Source: Meconema thalassinum
Lineage: Eukaryota > Arthropoda > Insecta > Orthoptera > Tettigoniidae
Assembly (NCBI GenBank): GCA_946902985.2
Contig: OX336396.1
Location: 237,476,297-237,540,296, forward strand
Direction of reading: 5' to 3'
DNA: 64,000 nt
The position numbers and the translations under genes are program-made. This document shows, one piece after another, positions 19,501 to 30,251 of this stretch. The notes beneath the pieces were generated by a model. That model was given only the letters and a program-made list of their open reading frames with translations. It did no database searches and was not told the DNA's origin. Position 1 is the first letter of the stretch; the number at the start of each line of letters is the position of its first letter.

Positions 19501-20290
19501 AATAATTGAAGACCCCACGGAAAGAACGGGGTAAATGGCGCATTCTGGTGGCCAGCCATCGTCACTACAGATCAGTTGTAATTAATTTCAAATAAAGCGG
19601 AATGTCACCGAGATACAGAGGTTTTTATTTTTAGTGGAAACGGAAAGAACGTCCCATATCCTCTTACTTTTTTCATAATTATTTAACTTAAGTTGTTATT
19701 TATTTTACATGGCGTAGTTGTTAGCATGCTGAGCTTCTATGCCCACGGTCGCGGGTTCGAACCCGGCCGAAGTCGTCAGATTTTTCACACTTGTGTGAAG
19801 CTAAATATTTGAATGTCGCTCTTAGGTTACAACATTCGTCGCCAGGAGCTGATTGCGGTGGCATCTAGTAACAAAGTTCAGAACTAGTTGGTCGTTGACG
19901 GTGGCGTTTGGTAGCAAACGTTGGAACTACGTGAAAATCGAATGTTGCAGTCCTTACTTGAATTAAAAACATAACACACACTAATACAGTCAACACAATT
20001 AACACCGGTTATCTGACAGATTCTACACACACCCAAAATACAAATGGCTACATGACCACGTTGTCGTAGCCCCTAAACTGAGGAACCAACCAACCAACCA
20101 ACCAACCAACCTTATTTTACAAGTACTTCCTTTATAAGAAATACATTTGGCAAAAAAAAACTATATTGCTTACCCTCAATTGGGATGTTTTAAGTATTTC
20201 ATTTTAGTGTTTAAAGTTTAAATTCGCTTTCCTGAAAAATTCACAGAATGTGACTTACCCCGGTTTCCCGTGAAGTCTTCAATTGTTATT
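19501..20290. mobile_element. possible inverted-repeat element with 47-bp ends
   Basis: Left 19501-19547 and right 20244-20290 are inverted copies, about 75% identical (AATAATTGAAGAC, CACGG, CGGGGTAA, CATTCTG). A SINE-A lies inside. No TSD was recognised. Confidence 0.5.
19710..20111 (+). mobile_element. SINE-A with internal deletion, 10-bp TSD
   Basis: The head is complete (TGGCGTAGTTGTTAGCATGC, GGTTCGAACCCGG). The CCTCAGTATGCC to ACCTTCC part of the body is deleted. Tail T1 ends in ACCA units. TSD TTATTTTACA lies at 19700-19709 and 20112-20121. Confidence 0.9.
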
Positions 20291-20371
20291 CCCTGACTAT
20301 CCCGGTGACGCACAGCGATGTCATTCTCAAACACTTGTCTAACATTTTCCTAATGAGAACCGTTCAGAGGT

Positions 20372-20433
20372 CACCTGGGTCCAGGCAACACCTTCTGATA
20401 CTAGTACAGTATTAGAAGGTGTTTCTCCAGGTG
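20372..20433. repeat. strong perfect-type hairpin
   Basis: A 16-bp stem (AACACCTTCTGATACT at 20387-20402 and AGTATTAGAAGGTGTT at 20408-20423, one G-T type mismatch) has a 5-nt loop. An outer CACCTGG/CCAGGTG pair (20372-20378, 20427-20433) extends it. Confidence 0.8.
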
Positions 20434-21044
20434 CCTTAACTTATATCTGATCTGTACCAAGGGCGTAAAAACCCCCCGCAAACGTGGGAGGGTCAAATTT
20501 ATAAACTGCGGTTACCTACCTACCAGGGAATGGTTCTTTTAGTTTAAGGTTAAAACTTGAAATAACACAGTGATGTAGGCCTAACGCTATATTAAAAAAA
20601 ACAAAGATGATTTTTATTCATTATTTGTACGGTAATTAAAATACAAAACCCAATCGGAATATGGATACAAAACATAACGCCTAGTAAAAGGCTCGAACAC
20701 TGACTTACCTCAGTTTTAATCCGGCGCTCAGTGATAATAGTTCGAAAATGCACCTTTTCGAATTGTCGTGGTAAACGGAGCGTCTCGGCGGGAAACGCAG
20801 GAGGGGAGGGGGACAGATTGTTTGTTCGGTAAAATAAAGAATTTACGACTAAGCAAGGCAAGGTGGCTTTTCTGCCTAACCTAGTATTGAATCATTTGTA
20901 GAATAGTTTCGGGTTATCTTGCAGTACTTTTATTTTTTTGTACTTAGACATTTTGTCTTGCAACTAAAACTTGAGGGGGAAATGCTCACCCAACCCCTTC
21001 TCCCCCCTCCCCCCTCCTTCCCTTGTGTTTTAACGCCCTGATCT
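20434..21044. other. no recognisable feature
   Basis: Unassigned apart from a pyrimidine-rich patch (CCCCTTCTCCCCCC) near 20994-21021. Confidence 0.4.
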
Positions 21045-21432
21045 GTACAACCTCGTGATGCAGCGGCTAGCATTCTTGTCTTTAGCTTCGGAGTTCCGGA
21101 TTTGATTCCCAGCTCTGTCAAGAAATGTAATGCTAATCTGAGGACTGGAAAGTGGTACACTCAGCCTCGTGAGGCAAAACCGAGAAGAGGTGGGGGTAGA
21201 TTCCCACCTCAGCCATCCTGGAAGTGGTTTTCCTTGGTTTATCACTTCTACTCCAGGCAAATGCCGGGATGTTTCCAAACTTAAGGCCATGGCCGTCTCC
21301 TTCCCAATCCTCACCTGCATTACAAATACACACACTAATACAGCCATCACAATAAGACAGGTTATCACACAAATTCCACACCCACCCAAATACACAGTGT
21401 TATATGACCACGATGTCTCGACCCCTAAAATA
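21045..21432 (+). mobile_element. SINE-E, full length (head E + CCD + T1)
   Basis: Best copy of the family. A box CTCGTGATGCAGCGG, B box GGATTTGATTCCC, link GTACACTCAGCCTCGTGAGG, CCD (CAGCCATCCTGGAAGTGG, TTTTCCTTGG, CCAGGCAAATGCCGGGATG, AAGGCCATGGCCG), then T1 (ACACTAATACAGCCATCAC, AGACAGGTTATC, CACACCCACCCAAATACAC). Confidence 0.9.
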
Positions 21433-21442
21433 AGCAACTACA

Positions 21443-21560
21443 ACAGTAACTAATACAGCCATCACAATAAGACAGGTTATCGGACAAATCTAACACACAC
21501 TCAAGTACACGGAGCTAAATGACTACGGTGTCGCAAAGCCCCTAAATAAATCAACAAGAG
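21443..21560 (+). repeat. second T1 tail copy
   Basis: Repeats T1 immediately after the SINE-E (ACTAATACAGCCATCACAAT, GACAGGTTATC, CACTCAAGTACACGGAGC, TCGCAAAGCCCCTAAATAAA). It is either a tail-only insertion or a tail duplication. Confidence 0.75.
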
Positions 21561-21749
21561 CAAGAAGTTATTCCTGCCGTTACGATACGACAGAATAAAT
21601 ACAAGGGACATATCGCCTCCGCCATGACAGTCTACAGGAACGATGACGAAACGCCGGCAGCTCAGAAATTCCGGACGTGACAAAACAACCCAAGACACTA
21701 CAGCTAATAAATCTTGAAAAAGTAACGTCTATGTTTCATTTGAACACTG

Positions 21750-21788
21750 CACAGTGGGTCAAAATCGAAATCTAGGAGGACAAAATTA
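21750..21788 (+). repeat. left TIR of element 2, 23-RSS-like
   Basis: Heptamer CACAGTG 21750-21756, spacer 21757-21779, nonamer-like ACAAAATTA 21780-21788. Confidence 0.88.
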
Positions 21789-22517
21789 TTTATTTTCATA
21801 ATTAAAAAATCAAAATTTATTACTTCTACAGCATTCTCATATAATTGCCGCTCACTATTCTGGGATATAAACGCATCTTAGTGTAAATCTGTCACCACTG
21901 TTCGAGCAGTCTGAATTGGAGGGTGAATGTAATTGGCTGTGGTTTGGTTGTCTTTGTGGTTAATGTGATGCTTTAAGATCGAACATGCAGCTGAAGGTAG
22001 GATCCTTGTAACTTGTTTCAGTTATTAATGGGCGTAATTGTTACGTAATTTTAGCTATATTTGCATTATATAATATTTAACTATTTTTTTAAAATTATTT
22101 CTTCACTTATATTTTTAGTATGTCGCGTCACTCTGCGTCACTTTCTACTTAATGTTAAAATGTAGATAAAGTCTTGTAGTTTAAGTCTGTTATAAGATTT
22201 TTTGCATCTTTTTGCAACTTACTTAGTTATTTTACGTTTTAGAAGATGCCGCGCACCAGTTCTCACACGTTTACAACTGTTTGAAGCACCGGGTTCGACG
22301 ATTATGTCAAAAGTGGACCTTTGTGACTTTGTTAAAAGTAACTTAGGGGTAGAAAATTGTTCTGAAGAGATAACTGAATGCTCTATCCAACTCCTAGTCG
22401 TAGACAATTTCTTGCATGTGTAGACGTAGCTTAAAAAGGTCTTAACTGATGTTTATTATGAAGTAAACAAATTATATACGTTGCTTTCACTCTAAATTCA
22501 TGATTAAAACGTAAAAC

Positions 22518-22556
22518 TAATGTTGTCCCCCTAGATTTCGATTTTGACCCACTGTG
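22518..22556 (-). repeat. right TIR of element 2, 23-RSS-like
   Basis: Minus strand heptamer 22556-22550, spacer 22549-22527, nonamer-like ACAACATTA 22526-22518. Confidence 0.88.
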
Positions 22557-22594
22557 CACTGGTGTGACGCAGTAACAATGGAGAAAAATGTGGA

Positions 22595-22760
22595 GAGCGA
22601 GGAGGAAAAGCAGTGAATAAATTCCTACGCGCATGGTTCAGTAGTCGGGTATACGAGGGAGACCCCACGCTTCATTCTTTTTATTTTTGCTCTTTGTAGC
22701 AGCTGTTGCTAATTGCTTATCTCATGACCTCCATCGTCATCTTGCCCCCAGGCAGTTGTG
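22595..22760 (+). repeat. dispersed repeat, copy 2
   Basis: Partner of 17308-17480: GGAGGAAAAGCAGTGAATAA, ATTCCTACGCGCATGGTT, GGGAGACCCCACGC. Confidence 0.6.
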
Positions 22761-23177
22761 TTTCTCGCCGGTAATATTAGAAGCCATTTTCTCCGCGTTG
22801 CCTTCGTGATCTAGTAAAATAATTGTCTTTCAATTGGTCAGTAGGTTAATGTGCCCAATTACAGTGTATTAGTCCGGTCCGCATCGTTGCGTAGGGCGAG
22901 CATTCTTGGCTGTCAGTATGGGGTCCAGATTCGATTCTAGGCTCTGCCAATAAATTCAATTCTGATCTGAGGGCTGGAACGGGGTACACTCAGCCTTGTA
23001 AGGCAAAACTGAGAAATGGAGGGTTCGATAACTCTTTTGTTTGCACCGCCTCACGCCTCTTCAACACCTTCGATTTATATAAGTTCATCAACATTGCAAG
23101 CACTGCAGCTCTCAAAAGACATCTTTCATCCTGCTTCTTGGAGCAGTATACCTCTCACATCTGATTACTGCATTATG

Positions 23178-23574
23178 CTGAACTGCTGTGCCCAAGATAG
23201 CGGGTTCAAAGCCGACCGAAGTTGCCGGATTTTTAAGAGCGTTACAATTCTTCAGTATGCCTACCTTCGGAGGGGAAGTAAAGCCGGCGGTCCCATGTCA
23301 TTGATTTATGCCATGTAAAATATCCTTTCGTAGACTAAACGTGTGTAAAGCTAAATTGTTAGGTTGGATTTCGTCAGAACGCTATATCAAAGTTCCAACG
23401 TTCACCACTAGGTATGATTGATATCTGGTGGCGAAAGTTGGAACTACTTGAAATTGAACGGAACTTGTAGCTCACCGTAATAAGGATGTCCGCTGGAAGC
23501 AGCTACAGACTCAGGCGAGCCGAACATGTTCTCGGACACTCCCGGCATTAAAAGCCATGCGATAAATAAATAAA
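23178..23574 (+). mobile_element. SINE-A body with tail T2, 12-bp TSD
   Basis: Begins within the head (CTGAACTGCTGTGCCC), B box GGTTCAAAGCC. Ends with T2 (CTCACCG, TGTCCGCTGGAAGCAGC, CTCGGACACTCCCGGCATTA, GATAAATAAATAAA). TSD TACTGCATTATG lies at 23166-23177 and 23575-23586. Confidence 0.92.
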
Positions 23575-23706
23575 TACTGCATTATGTTAAAATACTTTTT
23601 TTTAGTTCAATTATAACATCAGGACAATAGCTGACGGCAACCTGCCTACTTTAATAGCTTTTCTTCTATATGGTGTTTGTTTTTCGGGCTGATAGTCTGT
23701 ATGCAC

Positions 23707-23726
23707 TCCTTTGTATATAATTTTTC

Positions 23727-23784
<58 letters not shown>

Positions 23785-23957
23785 GTATTATTACTGTATT
23801 TTTATTACTATAATTGTTGCACTATTATTAATTATATTGTGAATGTAAGTGAAATGTTTTATTTTTATAAGCCCTACTCTTATTTTATGTAGGGCGCTAC
23901 TGTAAAGGAGCTCTTAAGCTCTAAGTGTAGCCGTGAAAATAAAATCAATCAATCAAC
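23707..23957 (+). mobile_element. LINE-like 3' end with (ATT)n and (AATC)n
   Basis: An (ATT)n microsatellite (23711-23784), then a short UTR with AGCTCTTAAGCTCTAAGTGT and GTGAAAATAAAATCAATC, ending in AATC units. It looks like a non-LTR element's 3' tail. No coding part is left. Confidence 0.5.
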
Positions 23958-24224
23958 CATCCTGGAAGTGGTTTCCCACATATGCTCTTGGCAAATGCCG
24001 GGATGGTATCTACCTTAAGGCCACAGCCGCTTCCTACCCAAATCCTACCTCAATTACAAATACACACTGGTACAGATACCATACTGACACATGTTATTAG
24101 ACAAATTCTACACACGCCCAAGTACATTGGTCTACAAGGCCCCATGCCACAAAGACCCTGAATAATCAAAAACGACTAGCCTATATTGGTCGGAGAAAAA
24201 CACCTATCTACAAACATCTGCTAC

Positions 24225-24235
24225 ACCTTTTATAT

Positions 24236-24306
<71 letters not shown>

Positions 24307-24643
24307 GCGTATGGCTTTTAGTGCCGGGAGTGACCGAGGACATGTTCGGCTCGCCAGAGACTGTAGCTGCTTCCAGCGGACACCCATGGGATGAGCTACA
24401 AGTTCCGTTCAATTTCAAGTATTTCTAATTTTTGCTGCCAGATATCACTCACACCTAGGGGTAAACATTGGAACTTTGATAGAGCGTTTCAACGAAATCT
24501 AACCTGCAAATTTAACTGCACTCAATAATTAGTGGAAGGTTCTTTTACATGTCATAAATCGATGTTATAGGACTGCCGGCTTTACTTCCCCTCCGAAGAA
24601 AGGTATACTGAAGGATTTTAACGCTCTTAAAATTCCGACTATA
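24225..24643 (-). mobile_element. SINE-A body with tail T2 and long (AAAT)n
   Basis: Minus strand: A-family body (AATTTTAAGAGCGTTAAAAT, GGAAGTAAAGCCGGCAGTC) to T2 (CCATGGGTGTCCGCTGGAAG, CACTCCCGGCACTAAAAGCC). The end is an (AAAT)n run of about 80 bp (24225-24306). Head missing. Confidence 0.85.
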
Positions 24644-24723
24644 CTTATTATAGAGTCCTCAAAATAAAAGTGAGGGGTAGGGCTGGTACTTACAATCAAT
24701 TAATTTCAATTATCAAATAATCG

Positions 24724-25175
24724 ATGTTAGCTGCCGCCCCGGAGGTCCTGGGTACGATTCCCGGCTCTGCCACGAAATTTGAAAAGTGGTACGAGGACTG
24801 GAACGGGCTCTACTCAGCCTCGGGTGGCCCAAATGAGTAGAGGGGGTTCGATTCCCCCTCAGCCATCCTCGAAGTGGTTTTCCGTGGTTTCCCACTTCGT
24901 CTTCGGGCAAATGCCGGGATGGTACCTTCTTCAAGGCCACGGCCGCCTCCTTCCCTCTTCCTTGCCTATCCATCCTCACCATCCCTTACCTTCCCTCATG
25001 AGGCCCCTGTTCGCTTTGCAGGTGAGGCCGCCTGGGCGAGGTGCCAATCCCACCTCACCAGTTGTATCCCTTCCGATTAGATGTTCCCAGCTCTAGGACA
25101 CTGCCCGTAGAGGCGGTAGTGGTGAATTCCCTCGCTGAGTCCGTGGGTTCCACCAACCTGGAGGGTAAACGACTT
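24724..25175 (+). mobile_element. SINE-K (E-like head + CCD + tail T4)
   Basis: Truncated E-like head with B box GGGTACGATTCCCGGCTCTG, link CTACTCAGCCTCGGGTGGCC, and the CCD in very good form (CAGCCATCCTCGAAGTGG, CCGTGGTTTCCCACTTCGTC, AAATGCCGGGATGGTACC, GGCCACGGCCGCCTCCTTCC). A fourth tail (GGTGAGGCCGCCTGGGCGAG, GACACTGCCCGTAGAGGC, CCTGGAGGGTAAACG) ends in A-run. Confidence 0.85.
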
Positions 25176-25528
25176 AAAAAAAACTATTATCCGTAGCAAA
25201 AAACGATTATTTGCTACAAATAACAATTATTCGATTGTGCGTTTAATCGATTAGTCGATTAATCGGTTGGTCGAATATTTGATTAATTTTTCTGTGGATT
25301 AATCGATGTCCGTTCATTACGCTCTCATAGAGGCAATACAGACATTTAGGCCTAATTAAGGTAAGATTAAATGCCCTATACCGACAATGTTAATTGTGTA
25401 TGTATGACCCGTAATCTCAGAAACTAATCAAGATAGACATTTGTAGTTTATATCAGTTATAAATAGCAATTCGAACAGTACACTGATCTAATTTCAGACA
25501 AATTAGCTGATTAGGAAAGGAACTGTAT
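25176..25528. other. AT-rich, unassigned
   Basis: Several ATTAATCGATTAG-like motifs at 25185-25305. No element assigned. Confidence 0.4.
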
Positions 25529-25679
25529 TAGCCTAATTTCGATTTTTGCAAAAAATGAAAGTAGACTTATGAGATCAACACAGGGCGAAAAAAAGTGTGT
25601 CTGTCTGTGTGTGTGTTTGTGTAAGTCTGTGTATGTGTGTGTGAGTGTGTGTACTCTGAATGTCTGTCCCCCCCTATCA

Positions 25680-26455
25680 ATTCGAACACGGTGAACGCGA
25701 ATTGAACGAAATTTGGTACAAAGGTAGCACTAGCAAAGGACACCTCAGTGTCATGTTTTATATCGCCGCCATCTTGACGGAAACGTAATGGCGGCCACAC
25801 AAATGTTCAAAGCTTAAATCAAATTACGACTAACCTAATCATCCGATCTCTACCAAACTTTGCAACAACATACCCATATGAGGGGAGCATCCTTTGACCA
25901 AACTAATAGGTCATCAGCCTAATAGTTTGTGGATGGTGGCCATCTTTGTGTGAAAATCTATTCCCCCTATTAATTCGAACACGGTGAAACCGAATGGAAC
26001 GAAATTTGGCACAGAGCTAGTACTAGCAAAAGGCACCTCAGTGTCATGTTTTATATCGCCGCCATCTTGACGGAAACGTAATGGCGGCCACACAAATGTT
26101 CAAAGCTTAAATCAAATTACGACTAACCTAACCATCCGATCTCTACCAAATTTTGCAACAACATACCTTTATGGAGGAAGCATCCTTTGACAAAATTAAT
26201 AGGTCATTAGCCTAATTCTTTGTGGATGGCGGCCATCTTTGTGTCAAAATCGATTCCCCCTATTTATTCAAACGCGGTGAAACCGAATGGAACGAAATTG
26301 GGTACAGAGGTAGCACTAGCAAAGGGCACCTCAGTGTCATGTTTTATATCGCCGCCATCTGGACAAAAACGTTATGGCGGCCACACAAATGTTCAAAGCT
26401 TAAATCAAATTACGACTAACATAATCATCCGATCTCAACCAAATTTTGCAACAAC
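25680..26455 (-). repeat. tandem 290-bp repeats of element A, first block
   Basis: Units are anchored by GCCGCCATCTTGACGG at 25765 and 26058 and a variant at 26351, each followed 15 bp later by ATGGCGGCC in inverted orientation. Confidence 0.9.
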
Positions 26456-26459
26456 ATAC

Positions 26460-29400
26460 TGAACCCGCTGAGCTATGGTTCATGTGATATTTTTTATGAC
26501 AGAACATTTATGATGGGATGTTGTACCTTTGAACACACCCAGGAAGCCACGTGGAGCTGAGAGCTCACGCGATACTCTTTGAAGTAGCGTTGAATCGCAC
26601 TTTTGACTTTGGTGAAAACTGCTAATTATTTATCTGAGATCTTATTAATTAATTTTATTCTTTCTCAAGACTCAGAATATTCCATTTCGTCATGCTGCAT
26701 CATTAAAACATTTTTGAGAATGTTATTTTAGCTTAAGGTAAGGTAATACCCTTGCAGATACGCAAATAGGAACGTAAGTAGTCGCTCAACGACTTCGGTT
26801 TGACGACCTACTTCCTTGAGACACCCAGTGCCTTGCACTACGTCTGGAGAATCCGCCCAGTATAGGCGTGTAATAGCATTTGTCCTGTGAGACATAGAAG
26901 AATATCCGCTTGTTAGCGTTGAATTGGTTATCAGGTGCCATCGTGCACTGGTATATTGTGAAATACTGTTATTTATGCACAGTGAGCCACAGAAACATAT
27001 TGAAGATAATTATTGGCAAGTATTTGTGAATTATATAATTTTACCGGAACACCACATTTTAGTACCCACGTGTTTGTGGAGGGCCAAATGCCTTGTGGAA
27101 AATATACAGGTAAATGTGTTGCAATTACTTCAAATAAGTGTGATTACGATAGTGTAACATATTTGGATTGCCAGAGTGAAGCTTTTATTGCAAAAACGAC
27201 GTACATTTTACCGATGCTGTATGATAGAAAAGTAGCGTCATTAGCACGTGCAGAATCATAGAGCAGTGCTAGCTCGTGTATCTATTCACATCCACGAAAT
27301 TAAGGCTGTGTTATCAATTACTATCAACGCCTACAATACTTACGACGACCATTATATCTTTGGAAAGTGAAAGAATGAATTTCGTAATTTATTTCACCGT
27401 CAACGTGACCAGACTATTCCACACCACGTTTGAATCAGTCACCATGGGCTAATACCATCCTGGTATGAGGGTGATATTTCTACGAGAACTAGCATGATGA
27501 TGAAGCTTGCAGAACCGAGGACGAGAAGGAAGGAATCCAAGATGCCATTTCCAGGCATATCCAGCATATTCACGGAGTTGTCGACAGGGACGAATCGAAC
27601 CCAGGTCTTTGGAGGAGTCCAGATGGGAATCCTGATGAGGATAATACCGTTCCAGAAATCCAGAGAGGAATTTGTACAACCTTGGTTATTGAATAGAGGG
27701 CTGAGTGATAGCTTCTCCATGTCGTGAGTTTTGACCATCCCTTCTCTTGTTCTAGTTCTGGTGGTATATTAGATTTAATGTAGTTTGTGAATCAACCACA
27801 CTCTGTGTCAGCCATTTTTCTAGGTAGGTATTGTATCTAGTTTAATTTAATGTCATTTATTTCAGTATAGTGAGACACCCTTGGGTCCGACATTTTGGTT
27901 AACCCTGGTGCAGCTTGATGAACGTCGTAGAACGTCAAAGCCTATCTTTTGCTAGATGTGACCGTAGTCATTCGAGGCTATTTTGTACAACCCTGTTTGG
28001 GGTGATTTTTCAAGTCTTTGCTGACTTTAGTTATGACAATCAGATGTCATGGTTATTTCTTTAACTGCATTCTTTGCAGCCAGTTTTGATACACCCCTGA
28101 CTTTCGTTAGAACAGTCGTATCAGTTAGGCAATCGACTGTAATTGCCAGTTTTGTAAATGCATTATATTTTCATTTTGAATAAGCTCAGAAGCTATTCTT
28201 GGTCAAGTTTGAACCTAACAATTAGAAGGAATGTTTCGTTGCCTAGCATCGAACTCAGTTCCCAACGTATCATTAAGCAGATCCTTGTATGGAATCTGCG
28301 CCACAATTGTCATTTTGCTTGTGTCATGTAAGACACGTTTTTATTTGATGTTGTACTAGCAACTACTGAATTGTATCTCGAGAGCAAAGAGCTCCAGTAA
28401 TTGTAAGATTACTATCATTTAGACGTCTTTGGTAGAAAGACGGAATTATATTATTCTATTCAGATTTATTGCGTGTTTTTTTATACACGGACTCTTTAGA
28501 GGTTCATAACCTTTGGTAAAGTTTTTTATGAACAGGCCAGATGTATAGTTTTATTTTGATAAATCGCCGGCCTTGAATAATGTGTGTTTTGTGTCGACCG
28601 AACGCAGGAATGTGGTAGCCTGCTGGTGACATAAGCTGGTTTTGTAATCCAGTGCCCTTGAGAGCACGCTTCATTTGTTTGTGAAACAGAACGACTTTGA
28701 CAAGAGACAGAATGCGATTGTATTCGCTCTTTCTTTCATTGCAACTTAGCTTATGTAACCCAGTTTTCAACCCTGTCTCAGATCACATGTTTTATAGATT
28801 GCTTTTTGTTAGTTGAGCGCACTTCTTGCGTGTACCGTTTTGACGTGTACAATTAGGTCAGGGTTTCTATAGTGAGTTGCAGGCGACCCTGTTAAATGCA
28901 GGAATTTATTGTATGAAGGTACTTGTGATTACCTTGTCCGGGAGGGTTCCCGTTGACTAGATGTTATTGGAAGGTAACTGTTGTGGACAGGCCTATCCCA
29001 GAGTTATTGAATGCGAGCTTTGCGCCGCTAGTAACCCGTGTTATTGTGTGTCCGAGTTGTTATTGCTCGTTGATCTTATTCCGACTGTTGAGTCGAGGCT
29101 TTTTGGTGGAGAATGATCTCAGTGTAGACACTCCGTGCCCGAGCTATTGTCATTATTATTCGCCATAAACCAACGATAAACCTAAACCGTCATCTTAATA
29201 ATAAAACGCATAACTTTGGTAAAACAAAAGCTAACTAATGAATTCTTTCTATCTAACTTTGTTCTGTTGCATTTTGGAACTGTTGACATAGCCGTGCAGT
29301 TGAAGATAATTTCCTTGTATGGAAATGACTAGGACAGTTGACACTTTTGTAGCGACCTGAAGCATGCGCGAACCTAGAGTTCGTAGCTTGTGGAGCTCAG

Positions 29401-30247
29401 GCCATGCGATGTCAGACGTGGTCTCAACTACGCATTCGTCACCGTAATTACACACATTAGATGACTATGGCTTACAAAGAGTAAACCAAGGTGTAGGCAG
29501 GAATTTAATAAAGATTTGTGTCTATTTCATTACTTATTTATGATGTACAAGTGTGTAAATCCTACATGTTACCTTATTGTGTGCTGATAGCACGTAGTTA
29601 TTAAGAATAATTAAATGTTTTTCATGGCTGTACACTTAGATTTGTTGTAACCGTTTTCTGTTACGGACGTCATCGCCGTAAATTTTGTTATTAACTGTTA
29701 GGACTTAGCTAGATGATTACCGTTAAATGTAAATGTGGAAATGGTATAATCCTAACTTAGATTTGTTTGCTACCCTGTTAAATGTAAATTCTGATAATTA
29801 GCTTAATCTTGTAACTTGAACTAGGGACTTGTGTCGTACCATTTTACTAGTGTTGCTGTTGTTGCTTTATTATTGTGAGTTAGATCTTTCGCGAGGGTTT
29901 TTCTGTAACTTCTCAGGTAGGGACCTGCTCTTTATTTTCCTTTGTTTATTAGTTTGCGGACTAGCCGATCATAACCCTCCGAACTAGGCTAGGGGCTTGT
30001 GAATTTTAATAAATTTTCACGGTGTTTTACTTAAGTCTGGATGTTTAATTTCTCAGTCTAGTTTTAAGGTGAACCTTTCCTCAGGCAGGATATGACCATC
30101 GTCACCATGTACCACGATCCCCGTGGACTACAGTGTCTCGTGCCGCTTAGCCTATTAGGAAGTTCACCTGATCCTCACGGTAATTTTATTCGACTTATGA
30201 GATGTTAGGAAAGTCATCGTGGTTGTTAACTCGACTAAACGGTCTCA
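26460..30247. mobile_element. 3.8-kb TG...CA insertion with 4-bp TSD (putative solo LTR)
   Basis: It interrupts a tandem-repeat unit exactly: ATAC at 26456-26459 and again at 30248-30251. The insert starts TGAACCC and ends GGTCTCA. TG...CA ends with a 4-bp duplication are the signature of LTR retrotransposon integration. I see no internal direct repeats, no gag/pol similarity and no ORF above about 100 codons. A single very long LTR is therefore the simplest reading. AATAAA signals occur on the plus strand at about 29508 and 30009. Superfamily unknown. Confidence 0.7.
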
Positions 30248-30251
30248 ATAC

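Larger units (their letters stand above)
21750..22556. mobile_element. Transib-like transposon 2, RSS-like termini, TSD CACTG
   Basis: Inverted 39-bp termini match at 37 positions. Each starts CACAGTG, then a 23-bp spacer, then ACAAAATTA (left) or ACAACATTA (right), close to the V(D)J nonamer ACAAAAACC. A 5-bp repeat CACTG flanks both sides (21745-21749, 22557-22561). The 807-bp body has no transposase. A short frame at 22301-22423 (MSKVDLCDFVKSNLGVENCS...) may be residual coding sequence. The termini resemble those of element 1 (TCTAGG(A/T)GGA, AAAATT). Confidence 0.85.
22880..24166 (+). mobile_element. SINE-E split by later insertions
   Basis: Head and link (GATTCGATTCTAGGCTCTGC, GTACACTCAGCCTTGTAAGG) occupy 22880-23030. 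The CCD and T1 resume at about 23957-24166 (CCATCCTGGAAGTGGTTTCC, CAAATGCCGGGATGGTATC). The intervening 0.9 kb holds a SINE-A/T2 copy and a LINE tail. The join is inferred from family order; no TSD for the outer insert was found. Confidence 0.6.

Noticed and set aside
23677..23892. ORF with a run of isoleucines
   Set aside because: Translation of the (ATT)n microsatellite.
24186..24428. ORF with repeated LFIY
   Set aside because: Translation of the (TTTA)n microsatellite and the T2 SINE tail.
26924..27738. short ORFs inside the 3.8-kb insertion as possible gag
   Set aside because: All under about 100 codons, overlapping on both strands, without zinc knuckle, protease or RT motifs.
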